From SIG575 sp964507395 (GTDB taxonomy: Bacteria > Bacillota > Clostridia > Oscillospirales > Acutalibacteraceae): a DNA stretch of 23,406 nucleotides. The stretch covers positions 1 through 23,406 of the forward strand of contig CAZDQE010000035.1 in NCBI GenBank assembly GCA_964507395.1, written 5' to 3'. The translations under genes and the position numbers were made by a program. Under the pieces are notes generated by a model, which made no database searches, had not been told where the DNA came from, and saw only the letters and a list, made by a program, of their open reading frames with translations. Below, in pieces: positions 20,890 to 23,406 of the stretch; within the stretch, counting starts at the first letter, position 1; every line of letters starts with the position of its first letter.

Positions 20890-21657
20890 ATGGGAAAAAC
20901 CATTGCTATAGTTAATCAAAAAGGCGGTGTAGGAAAAACTACAACTGCAGTTAACCTTGTTGCTGCTCTCGGCAGTAAAGGCTATAAAACTCTTCTTGTG
21001 GATATAGATCCACAGGGCAATACAACAAGCGGTTTAGGTGTAAACAAAAGAAATATTTCAAAATCATCTTATGATTTGCTTACAGGTAATGCAAGAGCTC
21101 AGGAAGTAATTATAAACACTGAATTTAAAAATGTCAGTGTTATCCCTTCAAGCATTAATCTTGCAGGTGCTGAAATTGAACTTGTAGATATTAAAAACAG
21201 GGAATCAAGACTTAAAACTTCTCTCTCACTTGTAAAAAATGATTTTGATTTTATTTTTCTTGACTGTCCCCCTTCTCTTGGTCTAATAACATTGAATGCA
21301 CTTTGCTGTACAGATACATTTTTTGTACCAATCCAGTGCGAATATTATGCCTTAGAGGGACTTTCACAGCTTATGTCAACAGTAAGACAGGTTAAAAAGC
21401 TTTATAACGAATATATCGACCTTGAAGGCATTTTACTTACTATGTATGACGGAAGACTTAATCTTACTCAACAAGTCGTTGAAGAGGTAAAAAAGTTTTT
21501 TCCTAAAAAGGTTTATTCAACAGTAATTCCGAGAAATGTAAGATTATCAGAAGCTCCTTCTTTCGGACAACCTGTAATTTATTATGACAAATCTTCCAGA
21601 GGAGCAGAAGCTTATATGAATCTGGCAGATGAATTTTTAAAACTAAATCACAAATAA
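20890..21657 (+). CDS. soj: Chromosome-partitioning ATPase Soj/ParA
   Basis: A 255-residue ParA-type Walker ATPase that works with ParB-parS to separate replication origins and, in Bacillus, to control DnaA. The deviant Walker A KGGVGKTT is at residues 11-18, Walker A' is in LLVDIDPQGN and Walker B in FIFLDCPPSLG. It is chromosomal-type, with no N-terminal helix-turn-helix. The ATG at 20890 is preferred, with AGGAG ten bases upstream and the family start MGKTIAIVNQKGG; an in-frame ATG at 20848 is only about six bases after the predicted transcription start and has no ribosome binding site. spo0J follows after 12 bases. A parS site upstream suggests ParB could influence its own operon. Confidence 0.96.
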   Translation: MGKTIAIVNQKGGVGKTTTAVNLVAALGSKGYKTLLVDIDPQGNTTSGLGVNKRNISKSSYDLLTGNARAQEVIINTEFKNVSVIPSSINLAGAEIELVDIKNRESRLKTSLSLVKNDFDFIFLDCPPSLGLITLNALCCTDTFFVPIQCEYYALEGLSQLMSTVRQVKKLYNEYIDLEGILLTMYDGRLNLTQQVVEEVKKFFPKKVYSTVIPRNVRLSEAPSFGQPVIYYDKSSRGAEAYMNLADEFLKLNHK

Positions 21658-21669
21658 GGATGTGAATAC

Positions 21670-22524
21670 ATGGCAAAGAAAGGACTCGGCAGAGGAATTG
21701 AATCACTTTTTACTGAAAATTCTTTAGAAGAAATAAACTCTTCTTCTACGGAAAAAGTAAAACTGGTTGATATCGTACCTAATAAAGATCAGCCAAGAAA
21801 AAAATTCAATGACGCTTCTCTTTCAGAACTCGCAGACAGTATTCTGCAGCACGGCGTAATTCAGCCTCTCCTTGTACGTCCCCTTTCAGGCGGTACATAT
21901 CAGCTTGTAGCCGGCGAAAGAAGATGGCGCGCATCGAGAATGGCAGGTCTTAAAGAAGTTCCCGTAGTTATAAAAGACCTTTCTGATGAGGAAGCTTCGG
22001 TTATCGCAATGATAGAAAATCTTCAGCGTGAAGATTTGAACGCTATAGAAGAAGCTGACGGAATAAAATACCTTATGACAAAATACGGTCTTACACAGGA
22101 AGAAGTCAGTGAAAGAGTGGGAAAATCCCGCTCAGCAGTTGCAAATGCACTTAGACTTTTAAAGCTTCCCGAAAGCATTTCAGAATATGTAAGAGACGGT
22201 ATAATTTCCGCAGGCCATGCAAAAGCTCTTCTTCCTCTTGAAGATGAAGAAAAAATGATTTCTGTCTGTAACAGAATAATTGCTGAAAATCTTTCAGTCA
22301 GAGAAACAGAAAAAATTGTTAAAGATATGCTGACCGAAAAGAAAAACAAAAAGAAAAAGTCAAGAGATAAATTTTTCGATGAGGTTGAACTTTCTCTCAA
22401 AGATTCATTAAAAAGAAAAATCAAAATCAATTCAACTTCAAAAAATAAAGGTACTATTACTATCGAATTTTTTGATAAAGAGGACCTTGTAAACTTTGTA
22501 AAATATTTTGATGAAAATAAATAA
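21670..22524 (+). CDS. spo0J: Chromosome-partitioning protein Spo0J/ParB
   Basis: A 284-residue ParB CTPase that loads onto parS and slides along DNA as a clamp, recruiting SMC and stimulating Soj. The N-terminal MAKKGLGRGIESLF is the Soj-stimulating tail. The CTP-binding boxes GERRWRA (82-88) and ENLQRED (116-122) are intact. The helix-turn-helix with KSRSAVANALRLLKLP (152-167) carries the parS-recognition residues typical of Spo0J. The C-terminal dimerisation region (about 230-284) is preceded by a Lys-rich linker. AAGGA lies nine bases before the ATG. The intact motifs contrast with the paralogue at 19852. The operon continues into serS after 16 bases. Confidence 0.96.
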   Translation: MAKKGLGRGIESLFTENSLEEINSSSTEKVKLVDIVPNKDQPRKKFNDASLSELADSILQHGVIQPLLVRPLSGGTYQLVAGERRWRASRMAGLKEVPVVIKDLSDEEASVIAMIENLQREDLNAIEEADGIKYLMTKYGLTQEEVSERVGKSRSAVANALRLLKLPESISEYVRDGIISAGHAKALLPLEDEEKMISVCNRIIAENLSVRETEKIVKDMLTEKKNKKKKSRDKFFDEVELSLKDSLKRKIKINSTSKNKGTITIEFFDKEDLVNFVKYFDENK

Positions 22525-22540
22525 TTAGGAGTAGATTCAG

Positions 22541-23406
22541 ATGTTAGACATTAAAGTTATCAGAGAAAATCCCGAAAAAGTCAAAGCAGCCATGAAAACA
22601 AGAAATAAAGATATGGATGCTCTTGTAGATGAAGTTCTTGCAATAGATGCAGAACGCAGAGAGCTTATGACAAAAACAGACTCTCTTAAACAGGAACAGA
22701 ATGAAGCAAGTAAAAAAATTCCTCAGATAAAAAAAGAAGGCGGAGATATCTCCGAAATCATGAAGAGAATGAACGAAATCAAAGAGCTTATCAAAGCTAA
22801 TGATGCAGTTCTCTCTGAGCTTGAGGAAAAGCAGAAAAAAATCATGTATGAATTTCCAAATATTCCTAGTGAAACAACACCTATCGGTAAAGACGACAGT
22901 GAAAATGTTGAAATAAGAAAATGGGGCGAGCCCAGAAAATTTGATTTTGAAGCAAAAGCTCATTGGGATATCGGTGCAAATCTCGGTATTCTTGATCCCG
23001 AAACTGCAGCTAAGGTTACAGGTACAAGATTCCATTTTTATAAAGGTCTCGGTGCAAGACTTGAAAGAGCAATTATCAACTTTTTCCTTAATACTCACAT
23101 CGAAAACGGTTATACAGAGGTTATGCCTCCTTATATGGTAAACCGTGCATCAATGACAGGTACAGGTCAGCTTCCTAAATTTGAAGAGGATGCATTCAAA
23201 ACAACTAATGATTATTTCCTTATTCCCACAGCTGAGGTTCCCGTAACAAACATGCACCGTGATGAAATTCTTGACGGTTCAAAGCTTCCCATCAGCTATT
23301 GCGCATACTCAGCATGCTTCAGAGCAGAAGCAGGTTCAGCAGGCAGAGATACAAGAGGTCTTATCAGACAGCATCAATTCAACAAGGTTGAGCTTGTTAA
23401 ATTTGT
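22541..23406 (+). CDS. serS: Seryl-tRNA synthetase (5' part, runs off the window)
   Basis: The first 288 codons of a class II seryl-tRNA synthetase, which charges tRNA-Ser and feeds selenocysteine synthesis. The N-terminal long coiled coil that binds the tRNA's variable arm covers about residues 30-105, rich in Lys/Glu. The catalytic core begins with GTRFHFYKGLGARLERA, and class II motif 2 is complete (SACFRAEAGSAGRDTRGLIRQHQF, shown here only as FRAEAG...RGLIRQHQF). ATP motif 3 lies outside the window. The ATG at 22541 has AGGAG nine bases upstream. It follows spo0J by 16 bases, so no T-box leader separates them; serS is probably transcribed from the soj promoter or a promoter inside spo0J. 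Confidence 0.95.
   Translation, partial: MLDIKVIRENPEKVKAAMKTRNKDMDALVDEVLAIDAERRELMTKTDSLKQEQNEASKKIPQIKKEGGDISEIMKRMNEIKELIKANDAVLSELEEKQKKIMYEFPNIPSETTPIGKDDSENVEIRKWGEPRKFDFEAKAHWDIGANLGILDPETAAKVTGTRFHFYKGLGARLERAIINFFLNTHIENGYTEVMPPYMVNRASMTGTGQLPKFEEDAFKTTNDYFLIPTAEVPVTNMHRDEILDGSKLPISYCAYSACFRAEAGSAGRDTRGLIRQHQFNKVELVKF

Noticed and set aside
22525..22540. T-box riboswitch before serS
   Set aside because: Only 16 bases separate spo0J and serS, too little for a T-box, and no T-box sequence is seen in the 3' part of spo0J.

Overview
The window looks like chromosomal DNA from a low-GC Gram-positive bacterium of the class Clostridia, probably a gut or rumen member of the Oscillospirales/Ruminococcus type. 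The class is supported by what is visible: AGGAGG-type ribosome binding sites, TTGACA/TATAAT promoters with 17-base spacers, a tRNA gene that encodes its CCA end, and the block mnmG-rsmG-(ParB-like)-soj-spo0J followed by serS. The family-level guess is inference. No insertion sequence, prophage, CRISPR array or rRNA was seen.

Left part (1-3546): a terminator from an upstream gene; a double-zinc-ribbon membrane protein; two small uncharacterised membrane proteins, the second apparently expressed from a promoter that lies inside a terminator hairpin; a NagD-type HAD phosphatase; a convergent SAM-dependent methyltransferase; and, behind the methyltransferase promoter, a back-to-back promoter that runs straight into a terminator and may make an RNA of about 50 nt.

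Middle-left (3547-9645): a minus-strand pair of cca (tRNA nucleotidyltransferase) and a secreted GH51-type alpha-L-arabinofuranosidase whose start overlaps the end of cca. Then, on the plus strand, an ArsC/Spx-type small protein divergent from cca, tRNA-Arg(CCG) with an unusual long inverted repeat at its 3' end, an XRE regulator with membrane segments and a zinc ribbon, and a TspO/MBR protein.

Middle-right (9648-16095): five minus-strand genes in the order argG-argH-ABC exporter-fucU-rhaB. The first two make arginine from citrulline; the last two process a 6-deoxyhexose (L-fucose/L-rhamnose). A terminator-like hairpin sits between argG and argH, so the block may be more than one transcriptional unit.

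Right part (16213-23406): a plus-strand origin-proximal block: a membrane-anchored VanY/LdcB-type peptidase, mnmG, rsmG, a divergent Noc-like ParB paralogue, soj (parA), spo0J (parB) and the first two thirds of serS. Two perfect parS sites lie in mnmG and rsmG, a 15/16 site lies upstream of soj, and a weaker copy lies in the noc-like gene, so this is a chromosome-segregation centromere region. The most interesting items are the parS cluster written into a recurring VSRET peptide, the ParB paralogue with altered CTPase motifs, the tRNA-trailer palindrome, the promoter-in-terminator arrangement, and the VanY-type protein with Lys where the catalytic Glu is expected.
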